In this document: in pieces, positions 5,021-11,426 of the stretch
Numbering within the stretch: position 1 is the first letter of the stretch
Layout: each line of letters opens with the position of its first letter
DNA from: CAYTSA01 sp964440345
Lineage (GTDB): Bacteria > Desulfobacterota > Desulfovibrionia > Desulfovibrionales > Desulfovibrionaceae
Direction of reading: 5' to 3'
NCBI GenBank assembly: GCA_964440345.1
Contig: CAYTSA010000110.1
Coordinates: 1 to 11,426, forward strand
Length of the DNA stretch: 11,426 nucleotides
Program-made: the position numbers and the translations under genes
The notes under the pieces: generated by a model
Told to the model about the DNA's origin: nothing
Database searches by the model: none
The model's input: only the letters and a program-made list of their open reading frames with translations

Positions 5021-6483
5021 GCTTTGCTCCGTTTGCCTTGCCTGACCACACGGCCCTTTTTCAACACCAGCAGGCGGTCAATTTCTGGTATGATTTCATC
5101 TGCATAATGAGTGACGTAGACCAGGGTTGAGCCAGACTGGGCCCACTGTTGCAAGGTTTCAAGAAACCCGTTGCGTGCGCCGGCGTCCAGGCCAGCGCAC
5201 GGTTCGTCCAGCAGTAAGATATCGGGCTGCGGCGCAAGGGCCCGGGCCAACAGCGCCCGCCGGGCTTGGCCCGTGGAGAGCGACCCCAGCGGCCTGTCCC
5301 ACAGGCTGGCCACGCCGCATTTGGCGGCGGCTTGCAAAGCGCGTTTTTCCATGGCTTCCTCGACCGCGTCGTACAATCCCACGGAGCCGAAAAAACCGGA
5401 AAGGATCACCTCGCTGAGCGGGCAGTCCAAGGAGAACCGGGCCTGCAGCCCCGCTGAAACCAGTCCCATGCGTTTGCGTAATTCCCTTATGTCCCCCCGT
5501 GCGCAACCGAAACGGACAACGCTTCCTCCCAGGGCCGGCGCAACGTCCCCCAGCAGCAAGCGCAACAAGGTGGACTTGCCGGCCCCGTTGCCGCCCAGTA
5601 CAGCCCAGCGGTCTCCAGACATAATGCGCCAGGATATGGCGTGCAGGGCCTGAAACCGGTCCAGAAACACGTCTGCGTTGGTGATTTCCACCAACGGAAG
5701 GGCCTTGCCAGAGCGAGGAGCGTCGCAGCAGACGTCAGTTTCTAGGCGAAGCAATGGCTCGTTGGGCGGCGGGATCCATGGGCTGCTACGGACTACGCGG
5801 CCTTTGTCCAGATCGAGACGATGGGTGATGCACGAGGGCAAGTCTTGCTCTCTGTGGGCGGCGCACAGCACGTTGACAGACCTGCTGGCCGCTGCGTCCG
5901 CCGCCGCGAGAACCGCGGACCTGGCGGCGGCGTCCATCCCTTCGCAGGCTTCGTCCAGGATGAGCAGGGCCGGTGTTTTCTGGAGCATGGCCAGAGCCCG
6001 GGCAATGAGCACCCGGCGCAGCTGGCCCTGGCTCATGGCCGGCAACGGCGTGTCGGCCAGGTCTGCCGCCAAAGTGATTTCCAGCATCTCTTGAGCCGTG
6101 GCAATGCGTTCTGGGCCGGGCTCTGCATAGAGTAGGGGCGCGTCGTCAAATCCCGTACACACTGCTTCGAGGCCAGTGAGTTTCCAGCCCATGCGCAGGC
6201 GCTGTTCCTGCAGTCTGGCGGACACGACGCCCATGCGCTGACGCAGGCTTATGGGGCTCTCCTGTTCGCCGTGTCCAAAATTATAGACGCGTCTGCCTCC
6301 GTTATTCTGGTCTGGCCATAGTTCGCCGCGCACCAGGCGCAGAAATGTGGACTTGCCGGCCCCGTTGGGGCCGAGCACTGCCCAGTGTTCGCCGGGCCGG
6401 AGCGTCCAGGAGACCTTGTGCAGGGCCGGCCGGCGGGCAAGGGAAACCGAAACGTTCTCTAAGCGGACCAAAGGGCGGTTCAT
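5017..6483 (-). CDS. Tandem ABC ATPase, ModF/PhrA-like
   Basis: This 488-residue soluble protein has two ATP-binding cassettes and no membrane span. Cassette 1 has Walker A GPNGAGKST (38-46), signature MSQGQ (150-154), Walker B ALLILDE (172-178) and switch H209. Cassette 2 has Walker A GGNGAGKST (296-304), signature LSTGQ (401-405), Walker B ILLLDE (421-426) and switch H458. WAVLG precedes each Walker A, as in E. coli ModF, whose length (about 490 residues) also agrees. ModF is associated with molybdate genes, but its biochemical role is poorly defined and no molybdate transporter gene is visible here, so a link to molybdenum is not shown. The start is 23 nt after the upstream acyltransferase gene; only a weak AGGA precedes it, suggesting translational coupling. 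The 4-nt overlap with the TrpF-like gene implies joint function. Confidence 0.82.
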   Translation of the reverse strand: MNRPLVRLENVSVSLARRPALHKVSWTLRPGEHWAVLGPNGAGKSTFLRLVRGELWPDQNNGGRRVYNFGHGEQESPISLRQRMGVVSARLQEQRLRMGWKLTGLEAVCTGFDDAPLLYAEPGPERIATAQEMLEITLAADLADTPLPAMSQGQLRRVLIARALAMLQKTPALLILDEACEGMDAAARSAVLAAADAAASRSVNVLCAAHREQDLPSCITHRLDLDKGRVVRSSPWIPPPNEPLLRLETDVCCDAPRSGKALPLVEITNADVFLDRFQALHAISWRIMSGDRWAVLGGNGAGKSTLLRLLLGDVAPALGGSVVRFGCARGDIRELRKRMGLVSAGLQARFSLDCPLSEVILSGFFGSVGLYDAVEEAMEKRALQAAAKCGVASLWDRPLGSLSTGQARRALLARALAPQPDILLLDEPCAGLDAGARNGFLETLQQWAQSGSTLVYVTHYADEIIPEIDRLLVLKKGRVVRQGKRSKA

Positions 6484-6506
6484 GTCCTGGCGGCAAGCGT
6501 GGGAGT

Positions 6507-8417
6507 CTATCCGTTCTTGGCTTGGTGCATGGCTATAAAGTGCTGTGATTCTTCCTTGCCCATGTAGTGGGCCAGAATTTTGGGGTCGGTTTTTGTCAGG
6601 TCCACTAACAATAGACCGTCCAAAGCCTCGTTGAAATCCGGATCCACGTTGAAAGCCAGTATCTTGCCGCCCAGTTTGAGGTATTGTTTGAGCAGCACAG
6701 GAATGGACGTGAGCTCTTTTTCAATGTCGGTGATAACGCCGGTGACATCGTCAATGGAGTCGAACAGGCTGCGGACCTGTCTGGCTTCTTTGCGCTTCAG
6801 AGTGGTTAGTTTTGGCGGGTACTTTGGTTTTACGAGCTTTTTCAGCTTGGGCAGCGTGGTCAGGCTCATGTGGGCTTTGAGGAACCGGACCATTATTTCC
6901 CGGGACAGCGGCGAATAGTCGTTGGAAATGGAGACCGGGCCGAACAAAGTTTTGTATAAGGGGTTGTGGAGCACGTACTGGCCAATGCCTTTCCAGAGTA
7001 AGAGCAGGGGGGCGTAGCATTTCTGATATTCCGGCTGCACAAAGGACCGGCCCATCTCAAGGGCTGGGCCTGTCTTTTCGAAAAGGCCCGGCTTGTAGGT
7101 GAACAAGGTGCTTGTGTACAGCCCGTCTACACCGAAGTGGGAAATAATTTCGTCTGTTTTGCCGATGCGGTACGCTCCAACCAATTGGTGTTGTTCTCTG
7201 TCCCAAACAAAGAGGTGGTCGTAGTACTTGTCGAACTTGTCGAGATCAGTAGACTTGCCGGTTCCTTCACCCACTAAACGGAAGGTAAGCTCGCGCAAAC
7301 GTCCTATTTCTTCCAGGGCCAGCGGGATGTCCTGTGCGCTGGCGCCGTAGACGGCGAATTCTTTGTTTTCAAGCAACAAGGTCTTGGCAGGCAGCGATTC
7401 GATTTCTTGCCGCAGCGCCGCCCTGTCCGGCCCGGCCGCCACTGGTGTTGCACAGTCGCTCTGGTGCAAGTAGGGGGGCGATTTTTGGCCCGGGGGGAGT
7501 ACGGGAAAGGACCTTTTGGTCTGGGAGCTCAGCTTGTTTTTGAGCATATACGTGCGCAGCCGCAAGTAGTTGATGACGTCTACGTCAGTTTTCAGATTTT
7601 CCAGCTTGCGGTAGGGGATGGGGCTGCCGACGCTCAGAAGGATGGTTCTGCGTTCCTGGCGCAAGAACTCCCGGGGCAACATGGCGGTGCGCAGCCGGGG
7701 ATGCACCAGCCCCAGCAACTGGAACAGCGGGCTGTTTGCGCCGTGGAAATAAATGGGGGTAACAGGCGCCTGGGTTTTGCGTATGATGCGGCCGACAGTG
7801 GGCGCCCAGGGGGGGTCGGTGACTGATCGCTCGCGCAAATGAATGGAGGCGACTTCGCCTGCTGGGAATACGCCCAAGAGTTTGCCGTCCTTGAGAAGCC
7901 GTAGGGATTGCTTGAGCGGTTGAATGTTCTTGCGCAGCGAAACATCTCTGCCAAAGGGGTCCACGGCGATGAAAAGGTCGGCAATCTCCGGGATCAAGGA
8001 CAGCAGATAGTTGGCCATGATTTTAAAATCCGGGCGGACAGAATGCAGCAAAGAGGCCAAAATGACGCCTTCTATGGCGCCAAAGGGATGGTTTGCCACC
8101 ACTACCGCTGGTCCATTGGCCGGAATGCGTTTGCGGTCCTCGTCAGAAACTTCATAGGTAACGTTCAGCCGCTCCAGAGTGGCGTCCAGAAAAGGCGCCC
8201 CGCTTTCCGTGGCTGGCGATAACCGCCGCACGTCCTGGTACAGAGTGTTGAGGGCCGGCAAGCAGAGCAATTGCTCAATGGGCTTGCCAATGGTAGAGAG
8301 CAAGCGACGGCGCAAGGGACCTCCCTTGTAGGCAATACGAAAGATGTCCTCCTCGCTTGCCTGGGAAGGTACAGAGGAGATGTTTTGCTGGGAGTTTTTC
8401 GTGTTATGTTGCGGCAT
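6507..8417 (-). CDS. OlsF-like bifunctional acyltransferase (PlsC-type domain fused to GNAT/OlsB-type domain)
   Basis: This 636-residue two-domain enzyme is predicted to make aminolipids such as ornithine lipid: the C-terminal domain would N-acylate an amino acid with a 3-hydroxyacyl chain, and the N-terminal domain would add the second acyl chain at the inner membrane. The N-terminal PlsC-type domain (about 60-300) has NHPFGAIEG (H110), FPAGE (184-188) and a PVTPIYFHG block (219-226). The usual HX4D aspartate is not in register: I115 occupies its place and E116 follows. A Pro/Gln-rich linker (300-335) leads to the GNAT domain (about 345-515), with LTFRLVGEGTGKSTDLDKFD, QLVGAYRIGK, EMGRSFVQPEY and the VSISNDYS block, typical of OlsB/hemolysin-type N-acyltransferases. 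The domain order matches Serratia OlsF. Amino-acid substrate (ornithine, glycine, other) is unknown. The start has no clear Shine-Dalgarno sequence but no better in-frame start exists. It heads the operon. Confidence 0.75.
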   Translation of the reverse strand: MPQHNTKNSQQNISSVPSQASEEDIFRIAYKGGPLRRRLLSTIGKPIEQLLCLPALNTLYQDVRRLSPATESGAPFLDATLERLNVTYEVSDEDRKRIPANGPAVVVANHPFGAIEGVILASLLHSVRPDFKIMANYLLSLIPEIADLFIAVDPFGRDVSLRKNIQPLKQSLRLLKDGKLLGVFPAGEVASIHLRERSVTDPPWAPTVGRIIRKTQAPVTPIYFHGANSPLFQLLGLVHPRLRTAMLPREFLRQERRTILLSVGSPIPYRKLENLKTDVDVINYLRLRTYMLKNKLSSQTKRSFPVLPPGQKSPPYLHQSDCATPVAAGPDRAALRQEIESLPAKTLLLENKEFAVYGASAQDIPLALEEIGRLRELTFRLVGEGTGKSTDLDKFDKYYDHLFVWDREQHQLVGAYRIGKTDEIISHFGVDGLYTSTLFTYKPGLFEKTGPALEMGRSFVQPEYQKCYAPLLLLWKGIGQYVLHNPLYKTLFGPVSISNDYSPLSREIMVRFLKAHMSLTTLPKLKKLVKPKYPPKLTTLKRKEARQVRSLFDSIDDVTGVITDIEKELTSIPVLLKQYLKLGGKILAFNVDPDFNEALDGLLLVDLTKTDPKILAHYMGKEESQHFIAMHQAKNG

Positions 8418-8465
8418 AGTCGCTTTGGCGCGTGGTCGTGTTGTTCATGCGTCGCGCTTCTTTCG

Positions 8466-8494
8466 ATTGTGCGTCATTTTTGTCAGAATATCAA
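8466..8494 (-). promoter_or_regulatory. Sigma70-type promoter of the acyltransferase operon
   Basis: On the - strand, TTGATA (8494-8489) lies 17 nt before CACAAT (8471-8466). Matches are five and four of six bases. It starts about 45 nt upstream of the start codon at 8417 and would drive the four genes down to 4180. It lies in the short region shared with the divergent chemoreceptor gene. Confidence 0.45.
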
Positions 8495-8533
8495 TGGGCT
8501 AATGTTACATTTCAGAGACAAAGACTCCGTTTT

Positions 8534-8564
8534 TTGCTTGCCTCTAGCCTGTTGAATGGATAAT
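8534..8564 (+). promoter_or_regulatory. Weak candidate promoter for the chemoreceptor gene
   Basis: TTGCTT (8534-8539) and GATAAT (8559-8564) are 19 nt apart, longer than optimal. Transcription from here would begin near 8571, after the ATG at 8556 and before the preferred start at 8625. No sigma28 flagellar-type promoter was recognised. Confidence 0.25.
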
Positions 8565-8624
8565 CTCATATCATGCATGCAAACATGTTTAGGTGTAAAG
8601 AACTATAAAAATTTGGAGAGGGCG

Positions 8625-11045
8625 ATGATATCGAGGTTGTCATTCCCAGTGAAAATGACATTAATGTGCGTTTCACTGGTGATTATTGCGCTGGGCGTTA
8701 TGGCTGTGATGACAGATTATAGCTTGAAAAACACCTTGCTGCAGCACGGCAAAGTGGTTGTCAAAAATGTGGGAGACGGCTTGTACGAAGCGGTCGTCAT
8801 GCAGAATGACATCACCCAGGAAAAGGTGGATTCTGATCTGGCGCTGATGGACATTGAGTTTTCCCGCGGCGGCCAGGTGCGCCTGGCCCTGGAAAATTCG
8901 GTGACCATGAATATAACCAACCAGGTCACCAAGCAAACAGAAAAAGCGACCTTTCCCGCCCTGATGCTGGACGACCAAATGCTGACCGGCAATTTTGACT
9001 TGGTGGACCGGGTGCAGAAAATGGCCGGCGGCACGGCAACCATTTTCCAGGTGTTGCCGGGCAAGCTGCTGCGGGTTACCACAAATGTGCGCAAGCTGGA
9101 CGGCTCCCGCGCCACAGGCACCTACATTCCTTCTGACAGCCCAGTCTATAAAACCGTCATGAGCGGCGAGACGTTTCGCGGCAAGGCCTATGTGGTGAAC
9201 GCTTGGTACATCACTGCGTACAAGCCCGTGCGCGACGCTGGCGGCGATATCGTAGCCGTCATCTACGTGGGCCGGTTGCTGCAGACGCCGCAAATTGAAG
9301 ACCTGTTCGCCAAGGCTGACGTGGCCGGGAAAGGCTACGCGTTTGTGTTCAACTCCAAAGGGAATATTCTCATCCACCCCAGCGAAAAAGTGCGTGAGAC
9401 GAACATGAATGACTATCCGTTTGGGGAAATGTTTCTCAACACTAAAGACGACGTTGTCGAGTACGTTTTCAATGGCGATTCAAAAGCCGCGTACATTCAT
9501 TATTTCGAGCCTTGGGACTGGTACGTGGCAGTGGGCATGGAAAAGAGCGATATGTTTTTCGGTCTGGATAAGAAGCTGGTTACTTCCACCATATACAGCT
9601 TGCTTGTGGCGGTGTTGATAAGCGTCGTGGTCTCATTTCTGGCTGTGCGGCGTGGGACCAAGCCTTTGCTGGACATGGTGGGCGTGGCCAAGAAGATTGC
9701 CGGCGGCGACTTGAAGGCGCGCATGGAAGTCAAGTCCCACGATGAAATTGGCGTACTCTCGCACAACTTTAATGAACTGATGGACCGCATTGAAGACACG
9801 TTGTGCCAGAACGAAGGCTACGTAAACATGATCAACGCTGTAGATGATCCCATCTTCGGCGTGGACGACGACTTCAAGATCATTGCCGCCAACATGGCTG
9901 TGGCGCGCATGGCCGGGAAGAATGATCCCCAAGATGTTGTCGGCATGAAATGCCAAAACATCTTTAACGCTGCCATATGCGGCACGGACAAATGTCCTGT
10001 GTGCATGGCCCGCGACCGCAACGCCATGGCTGTATCCGACGTCTTTACCTTGACTATTGGCGGCCGGGAACGGTTTTTCACTGCCACTGGTTCACCCCTG
10101 ATGGACTGTTACGGCGAGCGCGCTGGGTTTGTGGAAGTGGCCAAGGACGTCACAGACATTGTGCGCAAAGAGCGGGAAATGGAAAAAAACATGCAGCGCA
10201 TGCAGGCCGTGAACGAGCAGGTAGGGGAGGCCAGCATACAGCTGAACAACTCTGTGGATACCCTGAACGGACAGGTTGTCGAGGTAAAGCGAGGCGCGGA
10301 TTTGCAAAGCCAGCGGGCGGGTGAGACTGCCACTTCCATGGAAGAGATGAACGCTACTGTGCTGGAAGTGGCCCGCAACGCCTCCCAGGCCGCGGAAAAC
10401 GCCAACGAGGCCCGGGATCGGGCCCAGGAAGGCGCTGACGTGCTGCACAAGGCGGTGACGTCCATTGCCGGGGTCGAGAGCCAGGTAATGGACTTGCGCG
10501 AAAAGATGACCAACCTGGGCGAGCAAGCTGAATCCATCGGCCAGATTATCAACGTGATCAACGACATTGCCGACCAGACAAACCTGTTGGCCCTGAACGC
10601 CGCCATTGAGGCGGCGCGGGCGGGCGAAGCCGGCCGCGGCTTTGCCGTTGTGGCTGACGAAGTGCGCAAGCTGGCGGAAAAAACCATGTCCGCCACCAAG
10701 GAAGTGGAAAACGCCATCGGCTCCATCCAGCGCGGCGCCCGCGATAACATTGAAGCCACTGAAAAGGCGGCTGAGGATATCACTGAATCCACTCGAATGG
10801 CCGAACAATCCGGCGAGCTGCTGAACCGCATCCTGGAAGTGGTCATCAATACGTCAGAACAGGTGCAGTCCATCGCCACGGCTGCTGAGCAGCAATCAGC
10901 AGCCAGCGAAGAGATAGCCCGAGCTGTGGACGAAGTGAACCAGATAGCTGCAGACAATGCAGACGGCATGGCCCGGGCCGCCTCGGCTGTGGATGATCTG
11001 TCCGACCTGGCCACACGATTGCAGGAGTTGTCTGAGCAAGAGTAA
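8625..11045 (+). CDS. Methyl-accepting chemotaxis protein with double Cache, HAMP and Cys-rich PAS domains
   Basis: An 806-residue transmembrane chemoreceptor that signals through CheW/CheA to the flagellar motor. In order: TM1 (about 11-28); a periplasmic Cache_3-Cache_2-like double sensor (about 35-315, with the block AYKPVRDAGGDIVAVIYVG and a second unit GYAFVFNSKGNILIHPS); TM2 (about 319-340); HAMP (about 340-392); PAS (about 400-510); and a coiled-coil signalling domain with the conserved tip DIADQTNLLALNAAIEAARA near 647-666, followed by FAVVADEVRKLAEKT. The PAS domain holds four closely spaced cysteines: C443, C452, C457 and C460 (CX8CX4CX2C). No CheR-docking pentapeptide ends the protein (it ends LSEQE). 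The ATG at 8625 is chosen because GGAG (8615-8618) lies 6 nt upstream; an in-frame ATG at 8556 has no ribosome site and its extra 23 residues would precede the normal short cytoplasmic tail. The ligand is unknown. Confidence 0.92.
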   Translation: MISRLSFPVKMTLMCVSLVIIALGVMAVMTDYSLKNTLLQHGKVVVKNVGDGLYEAVVMQNDITQEKVDSDLALMDIEFSRGGQVRLALENSVTMNITNQVTKQTEKATFPALMLDDQMLTGNFDLVDRVQKMAGGTATIFQVLPGKLLRVTTNVRKLDGSRATGTYIPSDSPVYKTVMSGETFRGKAYVVNAWYITAYKPVRDAGGDIVAVIYVGRLLQTPQIEDLFAKADVAGKGYAFVFNSKGNILIHPSEKVRETNMNDYPFGEMFLNTKDDVVEYVFNGDSKAAYIHYFEPWDWYVAVGMEKSDMFFGLDKKLVTSTIYSLLVAVLISVVVSFLAVRRGTKPLLDMVGVAKKIAGGDLKARMEVKSHDEIGVLSHNFNELMDRIEDTLCQNEGYVNMINAVDDPIFGVDDDFKIIAANMAVARMAGKNDPQDVVGMKCQNIFNAAICGTDKCPVCMARDRNAMAVSDVFTLTIGGRERFFTATGSPLMDCYGERAGFVEVAKDVTDIVRKEREMEKNMQRMQAVNEQVGEASIQLNNSVDTLNGQVVEVKRGADLQSQRAGETATSMEEMNATVLEVARNASQAAENANEARDRAQEGADVLHKAVTSIAGVESQVMDLREKMTNLGEQAESIGQIINVINDIADQTNLLALNAAIEAARAGEAGRGFAVVADEVRKLAEKTMSATKEVENAIGSIQRGARDNIEATEKAAEDITESTRMAEQSGELLNRILEVVINTSEQVQSIATAAEQQSAASEEIARAVDEVNQIAADNADGMARAASAVDDLSDLATRLQELSEQE

Positions 11046-11067
11046 AATTGTGATTCCGGAAAAATTG

Positions 11068-11107
11068 AAACCCGGCGGGAGCTGCGCAGCCTCTCGCCGG
11101 GTTTTTT
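11068..11107 (+). terminator. Intrinsic terminator of the chemoreceptor gene
   Basis: AAACCCGGCG (11068-11077) pairs with CGCCGGGTTT (11095-11104). The stem continues through GGAG/CTCT with one G-U pair and ends in six T (11102-11107). It lies 22 nt after the stop codon. Confidence 0.92.
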
Positions 11108-11175
11108 GCGGGCAGCCAGCCAGAACCCGCCGCCTGCGGTCACTGGCCAGGCAATCTGGCTAGCGTATTTTCGCC

Positions 11176-11205
11176 TTGAGACAACACTCGCTTTTGGAAT
11201 AATAT
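11176..11205 (+). promoter_or_regulatory. Sigma70-type promoter with palindrome over the -10
   Basis: TTGAGA (11176-11181) is followed after 17 nt by ATAATA (11199-11204), or after 18 nt by TAATAT (11200-11205). A dyad GGAATAAT-ATACA-ATTATTTC (11196-11216, seven of eight pairs) covers the -10 and the expected start of transcription, as an operator would. The predicted transcript reads rightward into the structured stretch and off the window. Confidence 0.45.
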
Positions 11206-11285
11206 ACAATTATTTCAATGTAATGCATAAGATAACCCGGCATTTTCAATGATGACAATGTGCTAATCGTACGTGAATAAAGGAC

Positions 11286-11365
11286 GCCTTGGGGCATGGC
11301 GCCGCCGCCATGCTCAATGGAGCATCAAGGCAGACCATTTGGGCGGGCGAACGCAAGGGTCGCCC
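11286..11365 (+). ncRNA. Structured RNA or mRNA leader of unknown class (continues past the window)
   Basis: Downstream of the candidate promoter there is no reading frame of note, but several stems are possible. An outer helix GCCTTG/CAAGGC joins 11286-11291 to 11326-11331. Inside it, two hairpins compete: an 8-bp stem GCATGGCG/CGCCATGC (11294-11313) and a 6-bp stem ATGCTC/GAGCAT (11310-11325), sharing bases 11310-11313. A third hairpin GGGCG/CGCCC (11341-11365, two registers possible) follows. I compared it by eye with c-di-GMP-I, cobalamin, Moco, glycine and fluoride riboswitches, 6S, SRP, tmRNA and RNase P RNA and found no match. It may be a riboswitch-like leader, an ncRNA, or chance folding of GC-rich sequence. 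Confidence 0.35.
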
Positions 11366-11426
11366 CCTACACTATGACGTATTAATGTAACGAATCGTGC
11401 GAGTACTAACCTGAGGCAACTCCTCC

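Larger units (their letters stand above)
11108..11426. other. Intergenic region at right edge, no gene seen
   Basis: No credible protein-coding frame was found on either strand in these 319 nt. The contents are the promoter with its palindrome near 11176-11216, an AT-rich stretch to about 11280, the structured segment, and a final stretch with GTGCGA at 11397-11402. A downstream gene probably begins beyond the window. Confidence 0.6.

Noticed and set aside
4541..5107. 188-codon + strand frame opposite the TrpF-like gene
   Set aside because: Arg/Gly-rich composition typical of antisense GC-rich coding sequence; the - strand frame carries clear family motifs.
8556..8624. Earlier in-frame ATG for the chemoreceptor
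   Set aside because: No ribosome site, overlaps a promoter-like GATAAT, and adds residues before the short basic tail expected ahead of TM1.
8673..9377. Open frame of 234 codons on the - strand within the chemoreceptor Cache region
   Set aside because: His/Gln-rich shadow frame, no ribosome site and no recognisable domain; the + strand product is clear.
10109..11209. Long open frame (366 codons) on the - strand across the chemoreceptor 3' half
   Set aside because: Antisense shadow of a strongly conserved MCP signalling domain; low-complexity Ser/Ala/Arg composition, no family motifs, and it crosses the MCP terminator.
11281..11370. c-di-GMP-I (GEMM) or cobalamin riboswitch
   Set aside because: The diagnostic conserved loops of these classes are absent; only generic stems are visible.
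11397..11426. GTGCGA as the 5' end of a group II intron
   Set aside because: Only six bases resemble the intron consensus; too little sequence remains to see domain I or a reverse transcriptase, and it is about 290 nt past the nearest terminator.

Overview
The window reads as chromosomal DNA of a sulfate-reducing deltaproteobacterium, most likely Desulfovibrionales. This is inferred from gene content, not from a marker gene: a small rubredoxin with a CX4C first metal loop, a fused OlsF-type acyltransferase, a dimethylglycine methyltransferase for betaine synthesis, and a Cache-PAS chemoreceptor with a cysteine cluster in its PAS domain. I see no phage, transposon, CRISPR array, tRNA or rRNA.

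Layout, left to right. (1) Positions 1-1292 (+) hold the 3' part of a gene for a probably exported protein with a C-terminal PKD-like domain; its start lies outside the window. (2) 1459-2481 (+) encodes a secreted right-handed beta-helix protein and ends at a strong hairpin terminator. (3) 2570-3409 (-) is a dimethylglycine/sarcosine N-methyltransferase, convergent with the beta-helix gene, with a good sigma70-type promoter. (4) 3410-3876 is an AT-rich divergent intergenic region with promoters, a short dyad and a possible 13-codon leader peptide ahead of (5) a CX4C rubredoxin at 3877-4095 (+). (6) 8417 down to 4180 (-) looks like one four-gene operon: OlsF-like bifunctional acyltransferase, ModF-like tandem ABC ATPase, a TrpF-like protein lacking the expected catalytic Cys, and a 25-residue single-span membrane microprotein. 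It closes at a 12-bp GC hairpin with a U tract. (7) 8625-11045 (+) is a large methyl-accepting chemotaxis protein, transcribed divergently from the operon and followed by a clear terminator. (8) 11108-11426 has no gene but carries a promoter-like element with an overlapping palindrome, then at least 200 nt of potentially structured RNA that runs off the window.

How the genes relate. The acyltransferase is expected to make phosphorus-free aminolipids, the methyltransferase an osmolyte, the rubredoxin carries electrons, and the chemoreceptor senses an extracellular and possibly a redox signal. No single pathway joins them. The most unusual parts are the operon that pairs a Cys-less TrpF homologue with a ModF-like ATPase and ends in a microprotein, and the unexplained structured leader at the right edge.
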